The translations under genes were made by a program, and so were the position numbers. Positions 54,973 through 64,000 of a stretch of 64,000 bases of DNA are shown here, one piece after another; within the stretch, counting starts at the first letter, position 1, and the number at the start of each line of letters is the position of its first letter. A model generated the notes under the pieces. It was not told where the DNA came from. It made no database searches and saw only the letters and a program-made list of their open reading frames with translations. Source of the stretch: Pseudoalteromonas luteoviolacea NCIMB 1944 (GTDB lineage: Bacteria; Pseudomonadota; Gammaproteobacteria; Enterobacterales; Alteromonadaceae); assembly GCF_001625565.1 (NCBI RefSeq), contig NZ_AUXS01000018.1:61597-125596 (forward strand), in the 5' to 3' direction.

Positions 54973-55754
54973 ATCAACTAAGTTAAGCAATTTCAGGGCA
55001 AGCATGCAGTAAAGGTGTTTAACCTCGACCGTTATAGCTGCCCTTATACGTTTTACTATTCGTTTTAACAGCGCGCTGTTGGGCGTGATAAGTGACAGTA
55101 CAACCTCAAAAAGCTACTGCCTAAAGATGTAGCGCTTCTAGCTGCATTGTTATTGAGTGTCCGCAGTAATGTCTTTCGCCACACCCAATAATTAAGGTAA
55201 AAGCGTCACCAATTAACAGAACTTTCTTATGCTGTTTGAAACCTACCTTGCTATAGTGCACTGTCGATGGTCACCACGCCCATTATTGCAATTATCGGTT
55301 TTTTAACCATTTTTCATTCAAAAAAGCCATATAACCTGGCTAAAAACCCCTCACTTCGTAAACAATTGTGAAAATTAGAACGTTCTTTTTTGTATATAAA
55401 AATAGTTGAAAAATTAAAAATTGTTAACAGGTTAATTTTTTAGACAACAACTAATCAGCATTACGACTTAGAGATTGACGCCACCCAGATATCCAACCCC
55501 GATAGAAAGCCATACTAATCATTACGTTATGCAAGGACAAATGTCCCTATTAAAATACTTAAATCGGCACTTGTGTTAATAAATAGATTCGATCAATTGT
55601 TGCAATTAGATGTCTTATGTTTAAGGCAATTTTAATAAAAAGTTCATAATAGAGTATTATATTCGCCTCCCATTTTTTAATGGGAATATTTGCACCCTTA
55701 AAAATAATCTAACTCGCAAATGATAAAACAGAGTGATAAACACACGGGAAAAAT
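54973..55754. other. Long intergenic region before the giant nuclease gene
   Basis: A 34-codon plus-strand frame (55267-55371, reading MVTTPIIAIIGFLTIFHSKK then PYNLAKNPSLRKQL) is possible but lacks a ribosome-binding site. The sequence immediately upstream of the nuclease gene is AT-rich and contains its promoter. No other element is recognised. Confidence 0.35.
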
Positions 55755-58700
55755 ATGAACTCTAACAATAAGCATCGTGGAAAACTGCGATACTTGGGCC
55801 GCTGCATCGCTATGGGGCTGTGTTCAAGTGTCGTTATTGGCCACGCAAATGCGAACGTTATCTTTACAGAATATGTCGAAGGTAGCAGCAATAACAAAGC
55901 GCTTGAAATTACTAATTTTAGCAACAATAGTATCGATCTTAGTACCGTCAGTATTGCGCTAACTGCAAATGGTAAAAAGTTGGATGAGGTCACCCCACTC
56001 ACCCTATCCGGAACTCTGGCAGCGGGCAGCAGTTATGTCCTTTACAACAACGGTGCGAGTGACGAACTAAAAGCGCTTGGCGATATCGCCAGCACCGCCA
56101 CTTATTTCAATGGTGACGACGCACTTACGCTGATGGTCAATGGCACCATCGTTGACAGCATAGGTCAAGTTGGTACCGATCCAGGCAGTAGCTGGGGTTC
56201 AGGTAACACCAGTACAAAAGATAAAACACTCCGTCGCAAAATAGGTATCGAAAGTGGTGACATCACCATAGATGATGCATTTGATCCAGCCAATGAATGG
56301 ATAGGCTTTGCAAAAAACACCTTTGACGGTCTTGGTTGCTCAGGTATCACAGCCTGTGGCGGCGACGGTAATATCCCGTCAGAGATAAGTGGTGAGCCAA
56401 AAGGCATAGTGAATGCCACAGACACATACGTATTCACTCCAACTGTCACCAACATTGATGGTGACACACTGGTGTTTGCCATCGAAAACAAGCCGAGTTG
56501 GGCAACTTTTGATACAGCAACAGGGAAATTAACTGGGACGCCAACAGCCGCTGATATGGGCATATACGACAACATTGTTATCACCGTTAACGATGGCACA
56601 GTCACAAATGCACTTAACGGTTTCTCAATCTTGGTAAGAGCAGCTGGCACCAATGATGCGCCACTAATATCTGGCTCGCCAAATGCCTCCGTACAGGCAA
56701 CCCGAAACTATGCGTTTACACCCGATGTCACCGATTTAGAAAATGACAGTCTAGTATTTTCCATCACCAACAAGCCGAGTTGGGCGACTTTTGATACGGC
56801 TTCAGGCCAACTTGCTGGCACGCCAGCGGAATCTGACACTGGCAATAATGAAAACATCATCATTTCTGTATCTGATGGTTTCAATGCTCCGGTGAGCCTA
56901 CCAGCCTTTTCAATTACGGTTACAGACAAACCGGGCAGCAACTATGATTACAATACGTACTATGCTTCAGCAATTGGTAAAGTCGGTGCTGAGTTAGAAA
57001 ACGCACTGTCTTTAGTTGCGCGACAAGGTCAGCAAAGAATGACTTATTCGCAAGTATGGGATGCGCTAAAGTATACCGATGAAGATCCAGATAACTCAAA
57101 CAATGTGCTGTTGTTTTATACTGGAAAAAGTCAGTCAAAAGATACCAACGGCGGTGGTACAACGGACTGGAACCGCGAACATAGCTGGCCAAAATCCCAT
57201 GGTTTCCCGAGTGAAAACCAATATGGTTACACCGACATTCACCACCTTAGACCCACAAATGTAAAGGTTAACTCAACCCGTAGCAGCAAAGATTATGACG
57301 ATGGTGGTAACCCAGTTGATGGCGCCCCAGGTAACTTTACTGACAGCGACTCATTTGAGCCCAGAGATGCAGTCAAAGGCGATGCTGCGCGGATGATGTT
57401 CTACATGGCAGTTCGCTATGATGGTACAGACGGCAGCATGCCCGACCTTGAGCTTGTCAACAATATTAGCGCGAGTAGCTCACCTACTTTAGGCGTGCTT
57501 TGTAACCTCATGGATTGGCATCGTGAAGATACCGTTGATAAGCTAGAGCTTGATAGACACCAACGTATTGTTGAGCAACAAGGTAACCGCAACCCTTTTG
57601 TTGATAATCCTGAGTTTGCAGAAATACTATTCGGTGAAACTTGTCCAAAGTTAGGCGACGTGGCACCTGTCATTGACGGTCAGCCCGAGCTCATCGTTGG
57701 GACTGGTCGTCAATATAGCTTCACCCCTACGGCCTCTGATCAAAACAAAGATACTTTAACCTTCTCGATTGTAAATAAGCCTTCATGGGCGACTTTTGAT
57801 ACGCAAACAGGTCATTTATCTGGTACACCTGCTGTTGCTGATATTGCGATTTATGAACATATCCAAATCTCAGTAACCGATGGTACATCTACCGTGTCTC
57901 TACCAAGCTTTAATATTGAAGTGGTAGATGCAAGTTCGATTAAAAACCCACCGACTATCACTGGAACACCAAGTACCAGTGCGATTGTAGGTATTGCATA
58001 TCGCTTTAAACCAGAAGCGAACGATGAAGACAATGACACGCTGACTTTCTCAATCACTAATAAACCATCTTGGGCAACATTTAACACGCAAAATGGCGAA
58101 TTGTCGGGCACTCCATCATCTCAAGATATTGGCGTGACGAATAATATCGTCATTGGTGTAACTGATGGCAATACGGATAGTGTGAACCTGCCTGAGTTTT
58201 CGATTCAGGTCAGTGAACAGGTCGAAACGAGTAAAGTTATCTTCACCGAATATATTGAAGGCAGCAGCAGCAATAAAGCGGTTGAAATCACAAATTTTAC
58301 CGGCGCGACTCTAGATTTGAGCCGTGTCACAATCACATTGGCAGACAATGGTAAACCACTGTCTACCGAAGGGCTAAGAACACACACGCTATCTGGTGAG
58401 CTAAAACATGGCGAAACACATGTTATTGCCAACAGCAGTGCAAATGACGAAATTAAGAGCCGTCAAGACAGCACGAGCACCATCACTTACTTTAATGGTG
58501 ATGATGCATTGGTACTGACTGTTGATGGTCAAATTGCCGATGTATTTGGTCAAGTTGGGACGGACCCTGGTAGCGCATGGGGCAGCGGTAACACTTCGAC
58601 CAAAGATAAAACCCTGCGCCGCAAAGAGGGGATCACTTCTGGTGATACAACCTTAGATGATGGCTTTGACCCAAGTGTTGAATGGGAAGGTTTCGAGAAA

Positions 58701-61700
58701 AATACTGCCGATGGCCTTGGCTGTAGCGGCGTTTTAGCCTGTGGTACTGATGGTGGAACTCCACCACCTCAAGTCGAGATTGGTGTATGTAATGACCCTG
58801 CTACTTTAATTAGTGCAATTCAAGGTAATGGAACTGCCAGCCCACTGGTAGATCAGTCGGTTGTGATTGAAGGTGTAGTTGTAGCTGCATTCCAAGATGC
58901 AGGACAACATGGCGGTTTCTTCATTCAAGAAGAAGATCAACATGCGGATTCTGACAGCGCTACATCTGAAGGTATTTTTGTTGCTGATACAAATACAAAG
59001 GTCACAGTGGGTGAGCAAGTTCGTGTCTTGGGTAATGTTGTTGAAAAGTATGACTTAACACAAATTAGCTCTGTGACAAATACGCTTTCTTGTGCGACAA
59101 ATGTGTTAACGCAAGTCACACCAACACAAGTGAATCTGCCGTTTACAGCAGGCTTTGACCAAGAGTCACTTGAAGGTATGTGGGTGTCAATGCCACAGAA
59201 GTTACATGTAACGCTTAGCCATAATTTTACTAAATATGGTGAGATTTACTTGTCTCAAGGCATGCGAATGCAACCTACCAACAAGTACCCTAAAGACGAC
59301 CCTCGACGCTCAGCGCTTGCTGACTTAAACGCAAGAAACAGTCTACTTGTTGATGACAACTCAACACAAAGTAACCCTGAAGAAATCAGTTACTATCCGG
59401 GCTTTAGTGCAGATTCGCCGCTCCGCTCTGGCGACCAAGTATCTAACATGTCTGGGGTTATCCACTACACTTATGGCAATTACAAGCTTATTCCAACCAG
59501 CTTGCCAAGCTTTGAACCGTCCAATACTCGTCGCACTAGACCTTACGAACGTAAGTCAGAACAGCATATACGTGTTGCCAGCTTTAACGTAATGAACTAC
59601 TTCGTCAACTTTAACAGTCGCGGTGCAAACAATGAAAAAGAGTTTACCCGTCAACGTAGTAAAGTGATCCGTGCAATTGTGGCATCAGATGCTGATGTTG
59701 TTGGCCTGATGGAAATCGAAAACAATGGTTACGGCGACAGCAGTGCTATCAAGAACCTAATTGATGGCCTGAATGAACGCGATGATGTGAATGATTGGGC
59801 GTTTATAAATCCTCAGTTAGAACAAGTTGGTACAGACGCAGTCACTGTTGGCATTATTTATCGTGCAAATCGTGTTGTGCCTCAAGGAAGCGCTCACGTC
59901 ATAACGGAGGCGCCATTTGATGAAGCAACACGGGCACATAGACCACCTATGCTGCAAACATTCAAGCCAATCAACGGTGGGAAAGATATCCGTGTCGTTG
60001 TGAATCATTTCCGCTCTAAAGGTGGATCATGTGGTGCAGACATGGACGACACAGTAGAAGGTGCATGTAATGGCCAACGTATCTTAGCTGCAAAAACGGT
60101 CGTTGCAGCGCTTACCCAAACAAATGTTGAATCAAGTGAGAGCACAAATTCTCCTGTTTATGCCATTTTAGGTGACTTTAATGCCTATACACATGAAGCG
60201 CCGATGCTTGAGTTTTACAAAGCTGGCTTCACAAATATCAGCATTGAAAAAGGCGTTGGTGACAATTATTCATACTACTTCAGCGGTGTAGCTGGTAGTT
60301 TGGACCACATGTTAACAGCAAACGATTCAATGGAACGCATTGTGCAATCAATGCACTGGCATATAAATGCCGATGAAGCTGCTGGCCTAGACTACAACAC
60401 AGAAGGCAAATCTGAAGATCAACAAAGTAAATGGTTCTCAGACTCTCCTTATCGCTCGTCTGATCACGACCCAGTTGTCACTGATTTTGATTTAGCAATC
60501 AATGTACTACCTGACAACCAAGCACCAGTTGCAAATGATGATACCGCTGATGCGGTGCAAGGTGAGCGCATTTCGATTGACGTATTGGCAAATGACACTG
60601 ATGCAGACTCTGATCCACTAATCATCAACGCCGCGACGCTCATCTCAGGCGAAGGTGACGTAAGCTATTCTGATGCTCAAGTAAGCTTTACACCAAGTGC
60701 AAACTTCGTAGGACAGGCAACGATCAGCTATACCATCGCTGACGGTAATGGTGAAACGGCAAGTGCAACTATTTCTGTCAATGTTATTGCCAAAAACCGA
60801 GCGCCTATCGCGATTGATGACACTGCTAATACACTTGAAGATCACAGCGTGACGGTTTCTGTATTGAGTAACGATAGCGACGAAAATACTGCGAGCTTAA
60901 AAGTCACTAATGCAACACTCACCTCAGGCCTTGGCCAAGTGGCTTATTCAGACTCTTCAATTACCTACTCGCCTGCTGAAAACTTTAACGGCACAGCACA
61001 AATCACTTATGAGATCAGTGATGATGCCGGGCTTAGCGCAAGTGCGCACGTTGCTATCACAATTGCACCGCAAAACGACGCGCCGACAGCAGTTAACGAT
61101 TCAGCTATTGTCTCTGCAAAACTACAAGCCAACATCAACGTACTTGCGAATGATTCTGACATCGATGGTGATACGCTTCATATTACTTCGGCAGATGCGA
61201 ATATAGGTAATGTTGAAATTAGTGGAAATGTACTTCAATACCAAGCACCTGCATTGAATACGGGCCATGCGACTATCAGCTACTCTATCAGTGATGGCAC
61301 TGACACTGCGCAGGCAACGGTAAATGTACAAATTAGTACAGCCAACCTAGCACCTGTTGCCAAAGATGACTTTGTGCAATTGGCTGAAGGTCAATCATCA
61401 GCAACAATAACAGTGTTAGACAATGACAGCGATCCAGATGGTGACACACTGTCACTGGTAGCTGTAAATACCGATGCCGGTCATGCGTTGATTGAAGGCA
61501 ACCAGATTGTATTTAGCAGCAATGACACATTCAATGGTGTCGCTCAGGTTCGTTATGCCATTTCTGATGGGTTTGGCGGTCGCGCAGAAGCTGTATTGGA
61601 GCTGCGTCAAGAACAACCATTTGCACCTGTGATCACCGTGCCGGCTGATTTGACAGTTAATGCAACAGGGCTGCTTACTAAGGTTGATTTAGGCGTAGCC

Positions 61701-63779
61701 ACAGCAGTTGATAGCAACGGTGAGTCTATCGCAGTTGAGTTACTGGGCAACAACTTCTTGCCTTCAGGTGCAAACAAAGTGTATTGGCAGGCATGTAGTA
61801 CTGACAATGTGTGTGAAAAAGTTGCGCAGTTGGTCAATGTACGCCCAATGGTAAGCCTACCATCTCCAAGTCAAGTTGTTGTTGAAGGTCAAACGGCGAC
61901 AATACCTGTAGTGCTCAGTGGTGAGCATTTTACATATCCACTCACGATTGACTATACAGTTTCAGGCACTGCGGGTGAAGAAGACTACGCGTCAGTATTA
62001 GGCCAGATCACTATCGAGTCAGGTACACAGGGCCACATCTCTATTGAAACTGTGCTTGATGATGTTAACGATGCAGACGAAACTGTTGTGATCACATTGG
62101 ACACCAGTGAACTAAATGCAAATGCTGAACAGCGCCATGAAATTACAATCGTCGAGTCGAACATTGCACCAACACTGACTCTAAATGCGATACAACAAGA
62201 TGAAGTACGTTCGATTGTGGTCGCAGAGCAAGGTCCAATCACAATTACAGCTGATGTGATAGATCAAAATAGTACGGACACTCATACCATCGAGTGGACG
62301 GCACCAACAGATTTGAGCAATGAAAGTACTGATCCAACTCAGTTCAGCATCGATGCTTCTACGCTTTCTGCCGGTGTCTACCAAATTAGTGCAAAAGTGA
62401 CTGATAATGCTGGCCTATTTGATACACAAAGTGTGATATTCAAGGTGGTTCTAGAACAACCGGCATTAGACATGAATGCAGACTCAGATGGCGATCTCAT
62501 TAATGATGCGCAAGAAGGCTTTGGGGATGAAGATGCCGATGGTATCCCTAACTACTTAGACCCAATTGACGCACAATGTAACATTCTGCCTTCTTCTGGC
62601 AATAACTGGGATTCTGGTTTAATTGAAGTTGAAGCAGGTGTGTGCATGTCACTAGGTAGCTTGAGTCTTGGAGGCAACAAAAATGCAGCCTCGCTCAACG
62701 CCGATGAAGCAGCGCAAACAGGTTTAATTTCTGCGGATGATGGTATGGAAAATCGCGGTGGTATTTTTGACTTTGTAGTTGATGTACCAAGCGGTATGGA
62801 CAGCGTCAAAATTGTATTACCACAGCAAGCTGCAATACCTGCAAATGCGCAATATCGTAAGCACCTGCCAAATCAAGGATGGGTCACACTCTCTGCGCAA
62901 AATGGCAACGCACTGCATTCAGCCATTGGCCAACATGGCTACTGTCCAAGTATTAATGACAGTAGCTGGCAGGAAGGTTTGGTTGAAGGTGCATGGTGTG
63001 TAAGGCTAACACTGGTAGACGGTGGTGAATATGATGCCGATGGTATTAAAAACGGTAAAATTGTTGACCCAGGTGGCGTTAGTGTTGTGCAAAGTGACAA
63101 TGTAGCGCCGGTTGCAGTCGACGATACACTGGAAGTTACTTTTAATCAGTCGGTAATGCTGGAGGTACTAGCAAACGACACTGATGCCGATAACGACACT
63201 CTTTATATAGTTAACGCAACAGCAGTGCATGGTGTCGTGAGTATTAATGCTGATTCGAGCTTACAGTATATAAGTGCGCTGGATTTTGTCGGTATTGATG
63301 CCATCGAATACACTCTCAGTGATGGTCAAGGCGGGACAAGTACTGCAACTGTAGTGGTCCGTGTGGTTGCACAAGCTCAACTGCAGAATCAACCACCTGT
63401 TACCATGAATGATGTGGCTGAAGTGTTTAATAACGACACAGTGACCGTTGACGTGACAAATAATGACTCTGATCCTGAAGGTAGTAGGTTGACGCTTATC
63501 AGTGCGACAGCTGACTCCGGTGAAGTGACCTTTACAGATAGTGCAATCACCTTTAAGCCTGCATTAAACAGCGAAGGTAAAGTGACTATCAATTATATCG
63601 TGGCAGATGAGCAAGGCGCTAACGCATCTGGCATATTAGTGGTAGCAGTAAAAGTACCAACAAAGGAAACGGATATCATTGAACGTGTAGAAACCAGAAC
63701 GGTTCGCACCTCAAGCGGTTCAATGCCTGTATTCCTATTGCTACTTGTTCTCCCTGCTCTAGTACGTCGCAGACGATAA
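55755..63779 (+). CDS. Giant surface-exported dual nuclease with cadherin/Ig repeats and GlyGly-CTERM tail
   Basis: The 2674-aa protein has a signal peptide (to about residue 34), then an LTD domain (35-195), two Ig-like (He_PIG) repeats, and an endonuclease I domain (about 395-630, with NREHSWPKS and YTDIHHLRPT). Two more He_PIG repeats and a second LTD (826-1000) follow. An ExeM/NucH-type OB plus exonuclease-endonuclease-phosphatase domain spans about 1006-1580 (FNVMNYFVNF, LMEIENNG, LGDFNAYTHE, SSDHDPVVTDF). Cadherin-like repeats, a Calx-beta-like domain, a thrombospondin-3-like Ca motif (SDGDLINDAQEGFGDEDADG), an anchor-U-type domain (about 2276-2440) and more repeats precede the GlyGly-CTERM tail (SGSMPVFLLLLVLPALVRRRR region). 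It would degrade extracellular DNA at the cell surface. Confidence 0.9.
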   Translation: MNSNNKHRGKLRYLGRCIAMGLCSSVVIGHANANVIFTEYVEGSSNNKALEITNFSNNSIDLSTVSIALTANGKKLDEVTPLTLSGTLAAGSSYVLYNNGASDELKALGDIASTATYFNGDDALTLMVNGTIVDSIGQVGTDPGSSWGSGNTSTKDKTLRRKIGIESGDITIDDAFDPANEWIGFAKNTFDGLGCSGITACGGDGNIPSEISGEPKGIVNATDTYVFTPTVTNIDGDTLVFAIENKPSWATFDTATGKLTGTPTAADMGIYDNIVITVNDGTVTNALNGFSILVRAAGTNDAPLISGSPNASVQATRNYAFTPDVTDLENDSLVFSITNKPSWATFDTASGQLAGTPAESDTGNNENIIISVSDGFNAPVSLPAFSITVTDKPGSNYDYNTYYASAIGKVGAELENALSLVARQGQQRMTYSQVWDALKYTDEDPDNSNNVLLFYTGKSQSKDTNGGGTTDWNREHSWPKSHGFPSENQYGYTDIHHLRPTNVKVNSTRSSKDYDDGGNPVDGAPGNFTDSDSFEPRDAVKGDAARMMFYMAVRYDGTDGSMPDLELVNNISASSSPTLGVLCNLMDWHREDTVDKLELDRHQRIVEQQGNRNPFVDNPEFAEILFGETCPKLGDVAPVIDGQPELIVGTGRQYSFTPTASDQNKDTLTFSIVNKPSWATFDTQTGHLSGTPAVADIAIYEHIQISVTDGTSTVSLPSFNIEVVDASSIKNPPTITGTPSTSAIVGIAYRFKPEANDEDNDTLTFSITNKPSWATFNTQNGELSGTPSSQDIGVTNNIVIGVTDGNTDSVNLPEFSIQVSEQVETSKVIFTEYIEGSSSNKAVEITNFTGATLDLSRVTITLADNGKPLSTEGLRTHTLSGELKHGETHVIANSSANDEIKSRQDSTSTITYFNGDDALVLTVDGQIADVFGQVGTDPGSAWGSGNTSTKDKTLRRKEGITSGDTTLDDGFDPSVEWEGFEKNTADGLGCSGVLACGTDGGTPPPQVEIGVCNDPATLISAIQGNGTASPLVDQSVVIEGVVVAAFQDAGQHGGFFIQEEDQHADSDSATSEGIFVADTNTKVTVGEQVRVLGNVVEKYDLTQISSVTNTLSCATNVLTQVTPTQVNLPFTAGFDQESLEGMWVSMPQKLHVTLSHNFTKYGEIYLSQGMRMQPTNKYPKDDPRRSALADLNARNSLLVDDNSTQSNPEEISYYPGFSADSPLRSGDQVSNMSGVIHYTYGNYKLIPTSLPSFEPSNTRRTRPYERKSEQHIRVASFNVMNYFVNFNSRGANNEKEFTRQRSKVIRAIVASDADVVGLMEIENNGYGDSSAIKNLIDGLNERDDVNDWAFINPQLEQVGTDAVTVGIIYRANRVVPQGSAHVITEAPFDEATRAHRPPMLQTFKPINGGKDIRVVVNHFRSKGGSCGADMDDTVEGACNGQRILAAKTVVAALTQTNVESSESTNSPVYAILGDFNAYTHEAPMLEFYKAGFTNISIEKGVGDNYSYYFSGVAGSLDHMLTANDSMERIVQSMHWHINADEAAGLDYNTEGKSEDQQSKWFSDSPYRSSDHDPVVTDFDLAINVLPDNQAPVANDDTADAVQGERISIDVLANDTDADSDPLIINAATLISGEGDVSYSDAQVSFTPSANFVGQATISYTIADGNGETASATISVNVIAKNRAPIAIDDTANTLEDHSVTVSVLSNDSDENTASLKVTNATLTSGLGQVAYSDSSITYSPAENFNGTAQITYEISDDAGLSASAHVAITIAPQNDAPTAVNDSAIVSAKLQANINVLANDSDIDGDTLHITSADANIGNVEISGNVLQYQAPALNTGHATISYSISDGTDTAQATVNVQISTANLAPVAKDDFVQLAEGQSSATITVLDNDSDPDGDTLSLVAVNTDAGHALIEGNQIVFSSNDTFNGVAQVRYAISDGFGGRAEAVLELRQEQPFAPVITVPADLTVNATGLLTKVDLGVATAVDSNGESIAVELLGNNFLPSGANKVYWQACSTDNVCEKVAQLVNVRPMVSLPSPSQVVVEGQTATIPVVLSGEHFTYPLTIDYTVSGTAGEEDYASVLGQITIESGTQGHISIETVLDDVNDADETVVITLDTSELNANAEQRHEITIVESNIAPTLTLNAIQQDEVRSIVVAEQGPITITADVIDQNSTDTHTIEWTAPTDLSNESTDPTQFSIDASTLSAGVYQISAKVTDNAGLFDTQSVIFKVVLEQPALDMNADSDGDLINDAQEGFGDEDADGIPNYLDPIDAQCNILPSSGNNWDSGLIEVEAGVCMSLGSLSLGGNKNAASLNADEAAQTGLISADDGMENRGGIFDFVVDVPSGMDSVKIVLPQQAAIPANAQYRKHLPNQGWVTLSAQNGNALHSAIGQHGYCPSINDSSWQEGLVEGAWCVRLTLVDGGEYDADGIKNGKIVDPGGVSVVQSDNVAPVAVDDTLEVTFNQSVMLEVLANDTDADNDTLYIVNATAVHGVVSINADSSLQYISALDFVGIDAIEYTLSDGQGGTSTATVVVRVVAQAQLQNQPPVTMNDVAEVFNNDTVTVDVTNNDSDPEGSRLTLISATADSGEVTFTDSAITFKPALNSEGKVTINYIVADEQGANASGILVVAVKVPTKETDIIERVETRTVRTSSGSMPVFLLLLVLPALVRRRR

Positions 63780-63797
63780 CAAGAAAGTATTAGTGAT

Positions 63798-63831
63798 AAG
63801 CCCCTGTCGCCTTCGCTTCAGGGGCTTTTTT
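63798..63831 (+). terminator. Rho-independent terminator of the giant nuclease gene
   Basis: AAGCCCCTG and CAGGGGCTT form a 9-bp stem with a 12-nt loop, followed by TTTTTTA. It ends the nuclease transcript 18 bp past its stop. Confidence 0.9.
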
Positions 63832-63881
63832 ATGGTATCCCTGAAACCATTTAACCCAGCACTCTATACTCTTTCACCCTA

Positions 63882-63965
63882 TCACCCTGAACTCACACCT
63901 CTTCACCCTGAACTCACACCCCGTCACCCTGAACTCCCACCCCGTCACCCTGAACTTGATTCAGG
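63882..63965 (+). repeat. Tandem 21-bp repeat (about four units)
   Basis: Units beginning TCACCCTGAACTCACACC recur at 63882, 63903, 63924 and 63945 with one or two differences; the last runs into the palindrome below. The whole looks like the decayed array of a dispersed repeat. Confidence 0.85.
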
Positions 63966-63966
63966 G
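63948..63966. repeat. Palindromic repeat CCCTGAA-CTTGA-TTCAGGG
   Basis: Two perfect 7-bp arms surround a 5-bp centre. Similar CCCTGAACTTGATTCAGGG-type elements are widely dispersed in bacterial genomes including marine gammaproteobacteria, so this is probably one copy of an interspersed repeat family. Confidence 0.7.
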
Positions 63967-64000
63967 CCCATAACCACATCAAACATAGATTGCGGGGCAA

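Noticed and set aside
56165..56653. Minus-strand ORF of 162 codons within the giant nuclease gene
   Set aside because: It overlaps a strongly supported coding frame with recognised domains and has no independent signals.
63882..63965. Short direct repeats that could be taken for a CRISPR array
   Set aside because: The units are contiguous with no unique spacers and no cas genes are nearby, so they are a simple tandem repeat.

Overview
The window looks like chromosomal DNA of a marine gammaproteobacterium, most likely Pseudoalteromonas or a close Alteromonadales relative. Supporting signs are the moderately AT-rich composition, many secreted hydrolases and TonB-dependent receptors, a GlyGly-CTERM exported nuclease, VCR-like attC sites, and gene neighbourhoods typical of that group. 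This assignment is inference; no rRNA, tRNA or phylogenetic marker gene is present.

Layout. 1-2110 (minus): membrane-stress operon of DUF2170/YjfI, a PspA/IM30 paralogue, a 107-aa protein and a truncated YqiJ-like membrane protein. 2.5-7.1 kb: a GNAT enzyme, unrecognised small proteins, decayed ORFs, a DsbB-like protein preceded by a Zur-like site, a DUF1353 protein and a possible micropeptide transcription unit (6880-7086). 7.6-18.3 kb: secreted S33/TAP-type peptidase, a RiPP-precursor-like peptide (9295-9477), a cytochrome c/PQQ-type sugar dehydrogenase, an HBM-type chemoreceptor, a degenerate MaoC protein, an outer-membrane barrel, an MscS channel and a RoxA-like di-haem cytochrome. 18.3-24.8 kb: AraC regulator, HAD phosphatase, secreted repeat protein, membrane protein, trypsin-like protease, beta-propeller protein and an unrecognised gene.

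24.8-26.5 kb is a cluster of three integron attC sites with three minus-strand cassette genes and no integrase in the window (a CALIN); the unrecognised gene at 24051-24776 may be a fourth, decayed cassette. 26.9-29.7 kb: siderophore-interacting reductase, AraC regulator and GNAT enzyme. 30.0-35.1 kb: a complete TetR-MFP-RND efflux operon with a readable promoter and an overlapping palindromic operator. 36.0-41.1 kb: a zinc module in which a TonB receptor with long His/Asp tracts and an M3 zinc peptidase are transcribed divergently, each with its own near-consensus Zur box. 41.1-51.1 kb: a second TonB receptor overlapping a periplasmic solute-binding-like gene, an M6 metalloprotease, a secreted alpha/beta hydrolase, and a lipoprotein/periplasmic protein pair. 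51.1-55.0 kb: a lipoprotein flavin amine oxidase and two unrecognised proteins. 55.8-63.8 kb: one giant gene for a 2674-aa surface nuclease with two different nuclease domains, cadherin/Ig-like repeats and a GlyGly-CTERM sorting tail. The window ends in a 21-bp tandem repeat running into a palindromic repeat.

Overall it is a chromosomal region devoted to envelope maintenance, metal acquisition and degradation of external protein and DNA. The items most worth a second look are the CALIN, the local zinc regulon with a possible third Zur site, the orphan RiPP-like precursor, the micropeptide unit, and the dual-nuclease giant protein.
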